A DNA stretch of 64,000 nt from Pseudomonadota bacterium. GTDB taxonomy: Bacteria > Pseudomonadota > Gammaproteobacteria > Steroidobacterales > Steroidobacteraceae. The translations under genes and the position numbers were made by a program. The stretch lies in the NCBI GenBank assembly GCA_021805865.1, contig JAJZDX010000011.1, forward strand, positions 65,082 through 129,081, in the 5' to 3' direction. The notes under the pieces are model-generated. The model did no database searches, was not told the DNA's origin, and was given only the letters and a program-made list of their open reading frames with translations. Shown here one piece after another: positions 38,485-46,893 of the stretch (positions within the stretch are counted from its first letter, which is position 1; every line of letters starts with the position of its first letter).

Positions 38485-40506
38485 TCAACCGGTGCTGGCG
38501 AAATCCGGTGTCCGCCGCTCACTGAAGGCGGCGATTCCCTCGCGCGCAGCGGCGGTACACGCGCTCGCTCCGAATGCGGCGTAGCCAACTTCGAGGGCTT
38601 CGGTCCATGACGTCGCCGCGGCCGCCGCCACTATCGCTTCGTCGACGATTGCGCGGACCGCTACGCTGAGCCTCGCGCCGTCAGCGCCGACGGCCGGGAT
38701 TGACGGCGGCGCGCAGATGCGCACGGGGCCGTCGACCGGCTCCGGCAGCCGCCCGACAAGGGCATGCACTCGAGCCGCAGCGCTCGGGATGAGATCAGCC
38801 GAGTCCTCGCAAAGCTCCAGAACGCCATGATGAGCCGCGGTTTCCGCATCGATGCGCTCAGCCTGCTGCAGCATCCGGTGGAAGAGCTCCGCCGCTTGCG
38901 GCCAGCGCCGGTAGGGCACGGCGATGCCGCCGATGCCCGGTACGATGCCGAGTCCGATCTCCGGGAACTGCAACTTCGCCTGCCGGGTTGCGACGATTTC
39001 GTGGCAACGAAACGCGAGCTCGAGTCCGCCGCCCAGGGCGAGGCCGTTCAGCGCGGCCACCACCGGCTTCTCGGCACAATCGATCGCGATCAGCAGCCGC
39101 GAGCACGCGCGCGCATACTGCCGCGAGGCGGTGGCGTCGCCGAGCATCGCCGGGAAGCGGCCGATGTCTGCGCCCGCGCAGAAGGCGCGCGGTCCATAAC
39201 CGGTGAGGACGAAGCCGACGGTAGCCGCGTCGGTCATCCGGACGCGCAGAACCGCCAGGATTTCATCGTTGAGCTCGTCATGCAGGGCGTTCAGGGCTTC
39301 CGGACGGCGAATGGTGATCACGCAGACTCCGTCGACATCATCGATAAGTACGTCGCGCCTGAAATCGACGTAATCGGCGAGTGGCCTCGTGCGCCCGGGC
39401 ATGCCGGACCGTTCCTCGCCCAAACGCGCAAGGACCCGGTCCACTTCCCGTTCGCCGGCGAGTCGCATGAGATCGAGCGGACCTCGCTTCAGGCCGAACG
39501 CAAGGCGGCAACCGAGCTCGAGATCCGCCGGCCGCCCAATGCCGCGGTCGAGAATATCCACCGTTTGAGAATACAGAATGCCGAGCAGGCGATCGCGAAT
39601 TCTGCGGCGCACGCCGTCGGTGATCGCGGACGGCACCGCGCCGCGGGCCGGCACCCTCCAGCGTTCGACGGATGAGAAAATACGTGCAGGCCGGTAGTGC
39701 GCTCCCTCCTCCTCCGCCTGCAGCGTATTCGTCTCGACGATGATCCGATTGCCGTTAGCGAGGTTCAGCACAAAAAACGGTCCGGCGTGCACCAGATCGC
39801 AGGCGACCGCATCGATCTGCGCCGCATCCGCACAATCGAGCAGAGTCGCGGCTTCGTTGCACCAATTGTCAAAAACACGATCCAACATGAAGCAAACGGC
39901 GTCGCCTGTCACGAGCGGCACCTTGCCGGTGGCGGCAAAGAGCCAGCGAAACCAGTCGACCACATGGTCCTCGACCCGTTCCCAATCTATGACCTCGACG
40001 ATTGGATTTTGAAAGGCGGGCGCGAAGAAATGGGTGACAGTCGCCCGCTGCGGGTGCGCGAGATGGCCGAACAGCCTGCTTGCCGGCAGAGAGCTGGTAT
40101 TCGAGGAGATGAACGCCGACGGGGCGATCACCGCCTCGATTTGCGAGAAGATCCGCTGCTTGACCGCGAGATCCTCCGTGGCTGCCTCGATCACCCAATC
40201 GCAACCAGCGAGCGCACCGTAATCCGTCGTCGGTGAAAAGCCGGCGCGAACCGACGCGGCGCGTTCGGCAGATATCTTCTTGCGCTGCACGCCCTTTTCG
40301 ACGTACCCGTACACCCGCTCCTGGGCACGCGCCAGCGCAGCCGGGGCGATGTCGACCAGCAGCAGCTTGAGCCCTGGGATTTCGCTTGCAAGGTAATAGG
40401 CGATGTCCGGCCCGATGGTGCCGGCGCCGATGACTCCGACTGAGCGCGGAAATGACCGCGATGAGCGGATGAGAGCGGGGTTGGCGGGAAGATCTCTCAG
40501 GCGCAA
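38485..40506 (-). CDS. Fused 3-hydroxyacyl-CoA dehydrogenase / enoyl-CoA hydratase
   Basis: Bifunctional protein of about 673 residues. The N-terminal half is a 3-hydroxyacyl-CoA dehydrogenase (SVGVIGAGTIGPDIAYYLA, ISSNTSSLPASRL, THFFAPAFQNPIVEVI). The C-terminal half, from about residue 430, is a crotonase (ITIRRPEALNALHDELNDEI, GYGPRAFCAGADI, AALNGLALGGGLELAFRC). The order is the reverse of FadB. With the acyl-CoA dehydrogenase and thiolase it completes a beta-oxidation cycle. The frame is open to 40788, but the region upstream of about 40600 overlaps an operator. TTG 40506 with GGAG 8 bases upstream is the best start I see, though a rarer codon. Confidence 0.84.
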   Translation of the reverse strand: MRLRDLPANPALIRSSRSFPRSVGVIGAGTIGPDIAYYLASEIPGLKLLLVDIAPAALARAQERVYGYVEKGVQRKKISAERAASVRAGFSPTTDYGALAGCDWVIEAATEDLAVKQRIFSQIEAVIAPSAFISSNTSSLPASRLFGHLAHPQRATVTHFFAPAFQNPIVEVIDWERVEDHVVDWFRWLFAATGKVPLVTGDAVCFMLDRVFDNWCNEAATLLDCADAAQIDAVACDLVHAGPFFVLNLANGNRIIVETNTLQAEEEGAHYRPARIFSSVERWRVPARGAVPSAITDGVRRRIRDRLLGILYSQTVDILDRGIGRPADLELGCRLAFGLKRGPLDLMRLAGEREVDRVLARLGEERSGMPGRTRPLADYVDFRRDVLIDDVDGVCVITIRRPEALNALHDELNDEILAVLRVRMTDAATVGFVLTGYGPRAFCAGADIGRFPAMLGDATASRQYARACSRLLIAIDCAEKPVVAALNGLALGGGLELAFRCHEIVATRQAKLQFPEIGLGIVPGIGGIAVPYRRWPQAAELFHRMLQQAERIDAETAAHHGVLELCEDSADLIPSAAARVHALVGRLPEPVDGPVRICAPPSIPAVGADGARLSVAVRAIVDEAIVAAAAATSWTEALEVGYAAFGASACTAAAREGIAAFSERRTPDFASTG

Positions 40507-40605
40507 GTCGGTCTCCGTGATCCCGTTTTTGAAAATTGCCTTGCGAGGCCGCAGAGATCGCCCCGAGTCGGCGACGCTCCAGGTCTCGCGCGATCTTGAC
40601 AGCAC

Positions 40606-40619
40606 TACTGTGCACAGTA
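40606..40619. promoter_or_regulatory. Palindrome upstream of the HAD-ECH fusion gene
   Basis: TACTGTGCACAGTA, a perfect 14-base dyad about 100 bases upstream of the chosen start. It matches the centre of the hyuA palindrome in 12 of 14 positions. A minus-strand TATACT at 40621-40616 could be the -10 box, so binding would cover the promoter. Confidence 0.58.
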
Positions 40620-40911
40620 TACAGGATTTCCGGAGAGTACCGACTTCTCCTGGGGTTTCGCCTCCATCCCCGGGGGCCATTCCGGGCGCCGATCGGCAAT
40701 CGAAGAGGTCAAGCGTTTGCCCTTGCAACCGATACGCGCCCTCGCCGGCAACCGCCGCGTCGCGATCGCGTTCGGCCAGCCGGGACACGAAGCCGACGAC
40801 GGCGCTCTACGGCTTCCGCAGCCGGCGCAGCCGCTGCACGGCGCCCAATTGACGCGCCTGCGCGGCCACCCCGAGCGGCTCGCGCACCACGATGCCGGCC
40901 TGCTGAATCTC

Positions 40912-42023
40912 ATGCACGCGAGCTGTACGACGCGATCGAGGAAGTCCGATGCCAAGTGCTCGGCGCCCTTCTGCCCCCTGCTCGCCCGTGAGCGCTCCGC
41001 CGGGCGTGCTGTCGCGCTCGCCGTCATGGTGCGCACGGTGGGCTCCACCCACCAGCCCCCGGGCGCGCTGCTGCTCATCTTCGCAGTATGGGGAGTACGC
41101 AGGGCTGCTTTGCGGAGGCTGTCTCGAGGGTGATCTCGCCGAACATGCCCGCGCGGTGATCGACTCCGGCCAGGCCCGGCGAATCACCTACGACCTGCGT
41201 GATCCGAACGACCTGATCTGGGCCTCGGGGCAGGCTGCGAGGGCGCGATGCACATTCTGCTGTTGCGCGTCGGTCTGACCGAGCACTGGCAGCCGCTGGC
41301 GCATTTTGCCGAGGCCTTTGCGGCGCACACGGCGACGGCCGTCGGCAGGGTGACCGACTCCCACAGTACGCGCATCGCGCTCGGCGCGCGGGTCCTGCCC
41401 GGTGATGGCACCACGGACACGCTCACCGCCGCTACGCGCACCGCACTCGAGGCCTCGAGCCGCTCGGGTCACCCCGGCTGGTTCGAACAGTCTGGCCACT
41501 GTCGTCTGTTCCTCCTGCCGCTCGCGTTGCCGCCCCGCGTGCTCCTGCTCGGCGTAGAGCCCGATGCATCCCCCGTCGCCCGCTTGGCGACGCAACCACA
41601 CTGGAAGGTGACCGTGGTCGACCATCATCGGCCCACCCTGACGCAAACTGCACACTTTCCCGCGGCGGAGCGCGTCATTCAGGCCCGCCCCGAGACGCTC
41701 CTCGCTTCCGTGGAGATGTCAGGATTTCAGGCAGCCGTTGTCATGACGCATCAGCTCGAAATGGGGGCGGGAATACCTGCGCGCCCTGCCGCAGACCGCG
41801 CTACCCTATAGCGGTCTGCTCGGCCCGTCAGCGCGCGCGGCGCGGCTGCTCAGTGATCTCGGGGCGGATGCGGTAAACCTGCGCTTACGGCTGCACGCCC
41901 CGGTTGGACCGGACCTGGATGGCCGCGATCGCGTTGTCGATCTTCGCCGAAATCCTGGCGTTCCCGCACGGGCAGATGCACACCGCCGCGCTGCGCGGCT
42001 CAGTCGGCCCACGCGCCACCTGA
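40912..42023 (+). pseudogene. xdhC: XdhC/CoxI-family molybdenum-hydroxylase maturation factor, frameshifted
   Basis: Reading across frames reconstructs an XdhC-like protein: HARELYDAIEEVRCQVLGAL, RTVGSTHQPPGALLLIFA, then in another frame GEYAGLLCGGCLEGDLAEHA and ITYDLRDPNDLIW, then back for MHILLLRVGLTEHWQPL through PPRVLLLGVEPDASPVARLA, then EYLRALPQTALPYSGLLGPS and finally FAEILAFPHGQMHTAALRG in shifted frames. At least four frameshifts (near 41085, 41228, 41770 and 41915) destroy it. XdhC inserts sulfurated Mo cofactor into xanthine-dehydrogenase-type enzymes, so it was probably once partner to the 32-36 kb hydroxylase. I see no gene in 40620-40911. Confidence 0.75.
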
Positions 42024-42084
42024 GTACGCCCCGTCCCGAACTCTGCACGCGCCTGCCCGGCCAAGCGATCGCACCGTTGCAGAC

Positions 42085-42201
42085 ACGCCGCATGCGAAAG
42101 ACATGGCCGCGTGGGCGTTGAACACGGTGGCGCCGAAATCTCTGGACCTGACCGGTGCGACCAGCTCAGGCCCGGATCAGCGTCACGTGATGCTGCGGTG
42201 A
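42085..42201 (+). pseudogene. 3'-end remnant of a second padB-like gene
   Basis: A 39-codon stretch ending in TGA at 42199-42201 reads TPHAKDMAAWALNTVAPKS and continues SLDLTGATSSG. It matches the end of the intact PadB (TPYAKDMAAPSLNTVAPMS and onward) in 27 of 38 residues, with high DNA similarity. Nothing of padB is visible upstream, where xdhC debris ends. It lies tail-to-tail against padD, only 7 bases away. Confidence 0.78.
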
Positions 42202-42208
42202 GTGTCCG

Positions 42209-43084
42209 TCACCAGCCGGGGCGTGAGCCGGGCCCGGTGACGCCGGCGCCACGTACCGGCGTCATGGGCAATGTAAATCCTTGGTTATAGGACAAACGGA
42301 CGACGATCGTATGCTTCCACCACCAGCCCGCCACTACCGCGAGCACGGCAGCAGTCTCGATCGAGAGCGCGCTGCGGGGCCAGGCTGCGTGCGCAAGCGC
42401 CGCGGCAGTTGCGCAAGCGTCGAGCGTGAGGAGTCTCGGCACGCAGCGAGAGAGGTCACGTAACAGATTTTGCGGCGCGCCATCGCGACGCAATCCGGCA
42501 CGATACCAAACCACCGCGGTCATACGCAGCAACAGCAGCCCTGCCAATGACCACCCAACCCAGGATTGCGCAACGGATGCCGGCGCTGAAAGGCAACCGA
42601 CGAGCACGCCGATCCCCGCGCCCTCCGCAAGTCCGCTCTCTATCATCAACGGTACCGTGCGTGGATGCCGCCAGGCGGGAATTGCGCGTCCTGCGTTCAG
42701 AATCCGTGCCTGGGAGTAAAGGTACGCGATCGCGAGCACCGCTGCCGCGATCCGCGACCACGCAAGCCATGGCGAGAATTCCAATACCGCGGCGGCAAGC
42801 AGCCACGGAGCGATCCACGCCTCGCGCGACATCCAGGAAGTGCCCGGCCGACGCAAGACGTTGAGCGCCCGCCATGGACGGCCGATTTCGAACCACACGC
42901 AAAGCAGGCCGCAGAGCACCAGGACAGCGCCGATCGGCCCGAGGATCGGCATCGCCTCCGGCGCTGTGGCGGCATAAATCAGCACTCCTGACCCAGCGCC
43001 GCCGAAGATGAAGTTACCCGCCGCGCGCCAGTCCCAATACGTCTGCCGCCAAGGCGCAACCCGACTGGAATTCGGAACGTACAT
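42209..43084 (-). CDS. padD: Phenylacetyl-CoA:acceptor oxidoreductase, membrane subunit (PadD), NrfD/DmsC-like
   Basis: Integral membrane protein of 291 residues with about eight hydrophobic helices, e.g. NFIFGGAGSGVLIYAATAP and GPIGAVLVLCGLLCVWFE. It belongs to the NrfD/PsrC/DmsC type that anchors molybdenum oxidoreductases and passes electrons to quinone. It starts 3 bases after padC. The assignment as PadD rests on the pairing with PadC and on the pad genes in the window. The C-terminus is glycine- and proline-rich. Confidence 0.78.
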   Translation of the reverse strand: MYVPNSSRVAPWRQTYWDWRAAGNFIFGGAGSGVLIYAATAPEAMPILGPIGAVLVLCGLLCVWFEIGRPWRALNVLRRPGTSWMSREAWIAPWLLAAAVLEFSPWLAWSRIAAAVLAIAYLYSQARILNAGRAIPAWRHPRTVPLMIESGLAEGAGIGVLVGCLSAPASVAQSWVGWSLAGLLLLRMTAVVWYRAGLRRDGAPQNLLRDLSRCVPRLLTLDACATAAALAHAAWPRSALSIETAAVLAVVAGWWWKHTIVVRLSYNQGFTLPMTPVRGAGVTGPGSRPGW

Positions 43085-43087
43085 TGC

Positions 43088-43738
43088 TCAATTGTCCGTC
43101 GCAGTGAGGTAATAAATGCCCGGATCGGTGCCGAGCTCCTCGTGCATGCGGAAGTGACGGTTCTCGCGCAGCAATTTCGAGACGTTGCTCTCGGGGTCAT
43201 CCCGGTCACCGAAGTGCAAAGCGCTGCAGATGCATGAATTCACGCACGCGGGCGTCACTTCCGGATCGATCCCAGGCACTTGTCCGGTCTCGCGGGCGCG
43301 ATCGATCCGATCGCTGCAGAACGTGCACTTCGTCGATACGCCAAGGCGGGCGGGGTCGAACTTAATTGCCTCGGCGTCCGTCGGATCCGAACCGTACGCG
43401 AAATGCGCACGCTGCACCTTGAACCGTTGCTGGTACGGGCATGCGATCGCGCAATACGCGCACCCGATACATGCGTCGTAGTTGATGCCGACTCGTCCAT
43501 CGTCGTGCTTGTACGTCGCCCCCGTCGGACACACTTCCAGGCACGGCGGCGATCCGCAGTGCATGCAACTCACGGGAACGAAGCTGCGCCGCACGTTCGG
43601 GAAGACGCCTGTCTCGATGTCGAGCACCCTGCGCCATTGCACGCCGGGCGGCGTGCCGTTCGCCTGCTTGCAGGCAGCCGTGCAAGTCTGACAGCCCGTG
43701 CAGCGGCGCAGATCGACCACCATGACGTAACGAGTCAT
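43088..43738 (-). CDS. padC: Phenylacetyl-CoA:acceptor oxidoreductase, four-cluster FeS subunit (PadC)
   Basis: 216-residue ferredoxin-like subunit of the DmsB/NrfC type with four [4Fe-4S] cysteine groups: CTGCQTCTAACK, CMHCGSPPCLEVCP, CIGCAYCAIACPY and CTFCSDRI with CVNSC. It relays electrons from the molybdenum subunit to the membrane subunit. ATG 43738 (MTRYVMVVDLRRC) matches the family N-terminus; the frame is open upstream to 43789 over the end of the thioesterase gene. No catalytic molybdenum subunit gene is adjacent, so PadB from 9.9-12.6 kb is the probable partner. Confidence 0.82.
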   Translation of the reverse strand: MTRYVMVVDLRRCTGCQTCTAACKQANGTPPGVQWRRVLDIETGVFPNVRRSFVPVSCMHCGSPPCLEVCPTGATYKHDDGRVGINYDACIGCAYCAIACPYQQRFKVQRAHFAYGSDPTDAEAIKFDPARLGVSTKCTFCSDRIDRARETGQVPGIDPEVTPACVNSCICSALHFGDRDDPESNVSKLLRENRHFRMHEELGTDPGIYYLTATDN

Positions 43739-43754
43739 CGCTTGGCGCTGTCCC

Positions 43755-44162
43755 TCAGGCGACCTTGACTGCGGCGGCCTTCGCGGCAACCCGTGAGCGC
43801 AGCTTCTCGACGTCGACTATTGCGCGTGAATGCTCGCCCACGGAAATCGACTCCACGCCATCGCTTGCCGACAGCGAGAATTTCACGATACGACGATCGA
43901 CTTCCTTCACCTCGGCACGGATCTCCACGGTCATGCCAAGGAGAGTGGCGCCGGTATGCGTGATGCAGATGCCGGTGCCGACGGAATCTTCGCCGGCATC
44001 GCAGTGCTCGAGCAGCAGTTCGCGGCATGTGATCTCGAAGTCGCGCACGAGCTCCGGCGTGGCGTAGACGCGCAATGCCTCACCGAGGAAGTCGATCGTT
44101 TGCGCTCGACCCACTGTCAGTGTACGTACCTTGGAGATCCCAGGAATCAGCGTGCTTTTCAT
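43755..44162 (-). CDS. Hotdog-fold acyl-CoA thioesterase (fluoroacetyl-CoA thioesterase FlK-like)
   Basis: 135-residue single-domain hotdog protein. ATPELVRDFEITCRELLLEH and VGTGICITHTGATLLGM carry Thr, Glu and His at spacings like the catalytic residues of FlK-type thioesterases. First gene of the unit with padC and padD. A role in releasing CoA from phenylacetyl-CoA or a dead-end acyl-CoA is plausible: the PadBCD reaction yields free phenylglyoxylate, so a CoA ester must be hydrolysed at some stage. Good ribosome-binding site GAGGG 9 bases before ATG 44162. Confidence 0.75.
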   Translation of the reverse strand: MKSTLIPGISKVRTLTVGRAQTIDFLGEALRVYATPELVRDFEITCRELLLEHCDAGEDSVGTGICITHTGATLLGMTVEIRAEVKEVDRRIVKFSLSASDGVESISVGEHSRAIVDVEKLRSRVAAKAAAVKVA

Positions 44163-44220
44163 TTGTTACCCTCTGGCAGGTTAGGCAAGCGCCCCAAAGA
44201 CCGGCTATCCAAGCCTATTT

Positions 44221-44234
44221 GGTATAATAGTACC
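44221..44234 (-). promoter_or_regulatory. Operator and -10 region of the thioesterase-padC-padD unit
   Basis: GGTA-TAATAG-TACC, 59-72 bases upstream of the thioesterase start. Read toward the genes it contains TATTAT (44229-44224), as at had and padB. No strong -35 box. The GTA-N6-TAC core is shared with the other anaerobic aromatic promoters. Confidence 0.58.
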
Positions 44235-44340
44235 CATTTACCATGATTATTGCCAGCGGAGATACCGAAGTGGCGCTGTAAGACGGCCAGCACACTGAAC
44301 CGTAAGCGTTGCCATTTGGGGCTCAATGGGGTGCATAAAG

Positions 44341-44355
44341 GCCTCGCTTCGAGGC
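44341..44355 (-). terminator. Possible weak terminator hairpin after the MBL-fold gene
   Basis: GCCTCG-CTT-CGAGGC, followed on the minus strand by CTTTATG rather than a true T-run, 74 bases beyond the MBL gene stop. A short stem with few U residues, so only a tentative terminator. Nothing else is seen between it and the operator at 44221. Confidence 0.3.
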
Positions 44356-44428
44356 GTACGCTCACTGTGTGAGTGCGAGAATCGGGGCGATTCGAGGTCT
44401 CCCAGACTTCCGCTCCGGTCCCCGGGCC

Positions 44429-45463
44429 TCAGGACCTTACGGCGCGGTACCAAGCGACTCCGCCGGCGAGCTCACGGACCACCTGGCCGCGGTGCACCAA
44501 GCAGCTGAGGTGAGCGAGGCTCTCGCCGGTGGCAAAGGTAAGGAGGTCGAGGCCGACACGCCGGCGGAACATCACTTCAAATACGTCCACCGCACGCCTA
44601 GGCTCGCGCACCGCCTCGAGCAGCCTGCCGAGCACGTGCTCATGCCACGCGTCGAGCTGTGCGAGACGCGCATGCAGGCCGCGGAAAGGCTCGTTGTGCG
44701 AGGGTAAGACGAGAACTTCGTCGGGAACCTGATCTCTGATCGAGGCGATCGAGGCAAGCCAGTCGGCCAACGGATCGGCCTCCGGCTCTGTCGGGAAGAG
44801 GGACACGTTGGAGGTGATCCGCGGCAGCACCTGGTCGCCCGAGATCATCAGACCGAGCTCCGGGCAATGCAGGCAGAGGTGCTCGGGAGAATGCCCAGAC
44901 CCGATCACCGCGCGCCAGCGCCGCCCGCCGATCTCGATCGCATCGCCGGCGCTCACCCGGTGAAAACTGTCTGGCAGCGCATACACTCGCTTGCCGAAGA
45001 TACCGAAGCGCGTTTTGTAGTCCTCGATCGCCTCCTCGTCCCAGCCCGCCGCCCGATAAAAGCGCACGGCATCCGCGGGGGCCTCCCGGCATGTGTCGGC
45101 GACCAACATGCAGCAGGTCACGTACTCCAGGCGCGTGATCCACAACGGGCAGTCGAAGCGGCGGGTCAGCCAGCCGGCCATGCCGATGTGATCCGGGTGC
45201 ATGTGCGTGCAGATCACGCGACCGACCGGCCGGCCGCCGAGCACCTCCGAGAAAGCGCTCTGCCAAGCCGCCGTGGTCTCTGCCGTCAGCATACCGGTGT
45301 CGATCACGGTCCAGCTGTCTCCGTCGGCGAGCGCCCACACGTTGATGTGATCGAGCGCCATCGGCAGAGGCATCCTGATCCATAACACGCCCGGAGCGAC
45401 TTCGATGGCCTGCCCCGCGGCCGGCGGGGATTCGGGCAGGTAGACCAGGGGGTCTGAGTTCAC
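44429..45463 (-). CDS. MBL-fold metallohydrolase
   Basis: Metallo-beta-lactamase fold protein of about 344 residues. The zinc motif is THMHPDHIGMAGWL (H-x-H-x-D-H), with further ligands in GSGHSPEHLCLHC and ISGDQVLP and a C-terminal PSHNEPFRG histidine, plus a C-terminal helical extension as in LACTB2 or glyoxalase-II-like acyl-CoA or thioester hydrolases. A thioesterase role beside the pad genes is possible. GTG 45463 with GGAG 6 bases upstream is preferred; ATG 45520 is an alternative. It is divergent from the AraC gene. Confidence 0.75.
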   Translation of the reverse strand: MNSDPLVYLPESPPAAGQAIEVAPGVLWIRMPLPMALDHINVWALADGDSWTVIDTGMLTAETTAAWQSAFSEVLGGRPVGRVICTHMHPDHIGMAGWLTRRFDCPLWITRLEYVTCCMLVADTCREAPADAVRFYRAAGWDEEAIEDYKTRFGIFGKRVYALPDSFHRVSAGDAIEIGGRRWRAVIGSGHSPEHLCLHCPELGLMISGDQVLPRITSNVSLFPTEPEADPLADWLASIASIRDQVPDEVLVLPSHNEPFRGLHARLAQLDAWHEHVLGRLLEAVREPRRAVDVFEVMFRRRVGLDLLTFATGESLAHLSCLVHRGQVVRELAGGVAWYRAVRS

Positions 45464-45757
45464 GGGCGCTCCGGACGGCCTTCGCCGCCAAGCCAATGGT
45501 ATTTGGCAGGATACCCGCATGAGGCATGGACGCGCCATCAGCCGCCCGCTCATGCCCGGTGACTTGCGCCCTGCGCCGGGCGACGCCGCCCATATCGTCG
45601 CTGGCATCGAGCCTCCCTTCACTGGAATGACGCGTGCCGGAGCATAAGGGCGCCCGCGTTGCGGCGAAGCTGTCGTGCCCGCAAGGCGTTTTAGTCCCAT
45701 TCCAAACCGGCTTCGAGATGCGGAGTCAGCTCGGTTCACCGTTCCCTGGACATCGAA

Positions 45758-45786
45758 TTGACAAAAACTCGATGCCGCGCTTAGAG
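45758..45786 (+). promoter_or_regulatory. Probable promoter of the FeaR-like regulator
   Basis: TTGACA at 45758-45763, 17 bases, then TTAGAG at 45781-45786. A perfect -35 with a poor -10. It falls inside the open frame upstream of the regulator, which argues that the true start codon is further downstream. Confidence 0.45.
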
Positions 45787-45842
45787 TCGTTCAACGAACG
45801 GCCGAAAACAAAAAGGTTCCAAGGGGGGCGATCGATTCCACC

Positions 45843-46893
45843 TGTGCAGCCGGACAGGACGGAGCTGGCACGGTTGGCGAGTGCGCAGATTGTGACTTTG
45901 CTACATCTCAATACCGACTGCCTGCGGCCGCAAGAGCGGCTCCCGTCCTGGGGAACCATGTTGCACCGGGTTTGCGGCGGCTTCGAGGTCGAAGCGGACG
46001 ACCCGCGGGATTTCACCGGTGAGATCTTTTTGGAGCGCTTCGGAGGCATCGACTGCGCGAGTATCGCCGGCAACCAGGCACGGATCATGCGCGACCGCCT
46101 CACCGCAGACTCAGAGGGCAGCGGACTTCTGTTTTACGTGGTGCAGGTCGAGGGCGCGAGCCGCATGCGCCAAGGAGAGGGCGAGGCGCTGCTGAACGCG
46201 GGCGATGCCACACTGATCGACGGCGCGCGCGGCTCGGAGTTCCTGTACGACCGCTATTCGCGCCAACTATCGCTGCACCTGCCGGCACGGGTCGTTGCGG
46301 CTTACGGCCGGGGGCGGCACCCGAGAACCGCGGTCACGATCACGGGACGCGGGTACGCGGGTGCGCTGCATGCCCTGCTCGTCAGGTCTTTGTCGGAAGC
46401 GGGCACGTTCTCTCCCGAAGAGGGCGTGCTCGTTCGTGCGCAGCTGCTTGAAGGCATCCTGCACCTCATCCTGGCGGAGGAAGCGGCGTCAGCGCCGGCG
46501 AGCTCGCTGCGCCAGGATGCGTGGACCCGCGTACGCGGCGTGCTGGAGCGACATCTGTCCGAGGCGAACCTCGATTGCGCAGCCGCGGCTCGCTACACCT
46601 GCGTGTCGGTGCGACAACTGCAGCGGCTGTTCCAGGGCCAGGGGCTGACCTTCGGCGTCTGGCTCAGGCGTGAGCGTTTGGAGCGCTGCTATTTCGACCT
46701 GCGCCAGGCGTCCGGAACACGCCCCACCGTGACAGAAGTGGCGTTCCGCTGGGGTTTCAACGACCCCGCATATTTCAGCCGGGCATTTTCCGCCCAGTTC
46801 GGCTTCAGCCCGCGCGAGGCGCGCCTTTGGCCATCCCCGATTGGCAGCACGGGTCAAGTATCTGGCGCACCTGTCCAAGCGCCAGTTTCCTGA
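45843..46893 (+). CDS. AraC-family transcriptional regulator, FeaR-like
   Basis: About 349 residues with an N-terminal AraC_binding_2-type cupin (RLPSWGTMLHRVCGGFEVE onward) and a C-terminal double helix-turn-helix (CAAAARYTCVSVRQLQRLFQ and VTEVAFRWGFNDPAYFSRAF). E. coli FeaR, of the same type, activates phenylacetaldehyde dehydrogenase and amine oxidase genes. Here a TonB receptor and an aldehyde dehydrogenase follow, so this may activate them. The frame is open from 45634, with an ATG at 45772; GTG 45843 fits the domain start and the upstream promoter best, so the start is uncertain. Confidence 0.78.
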
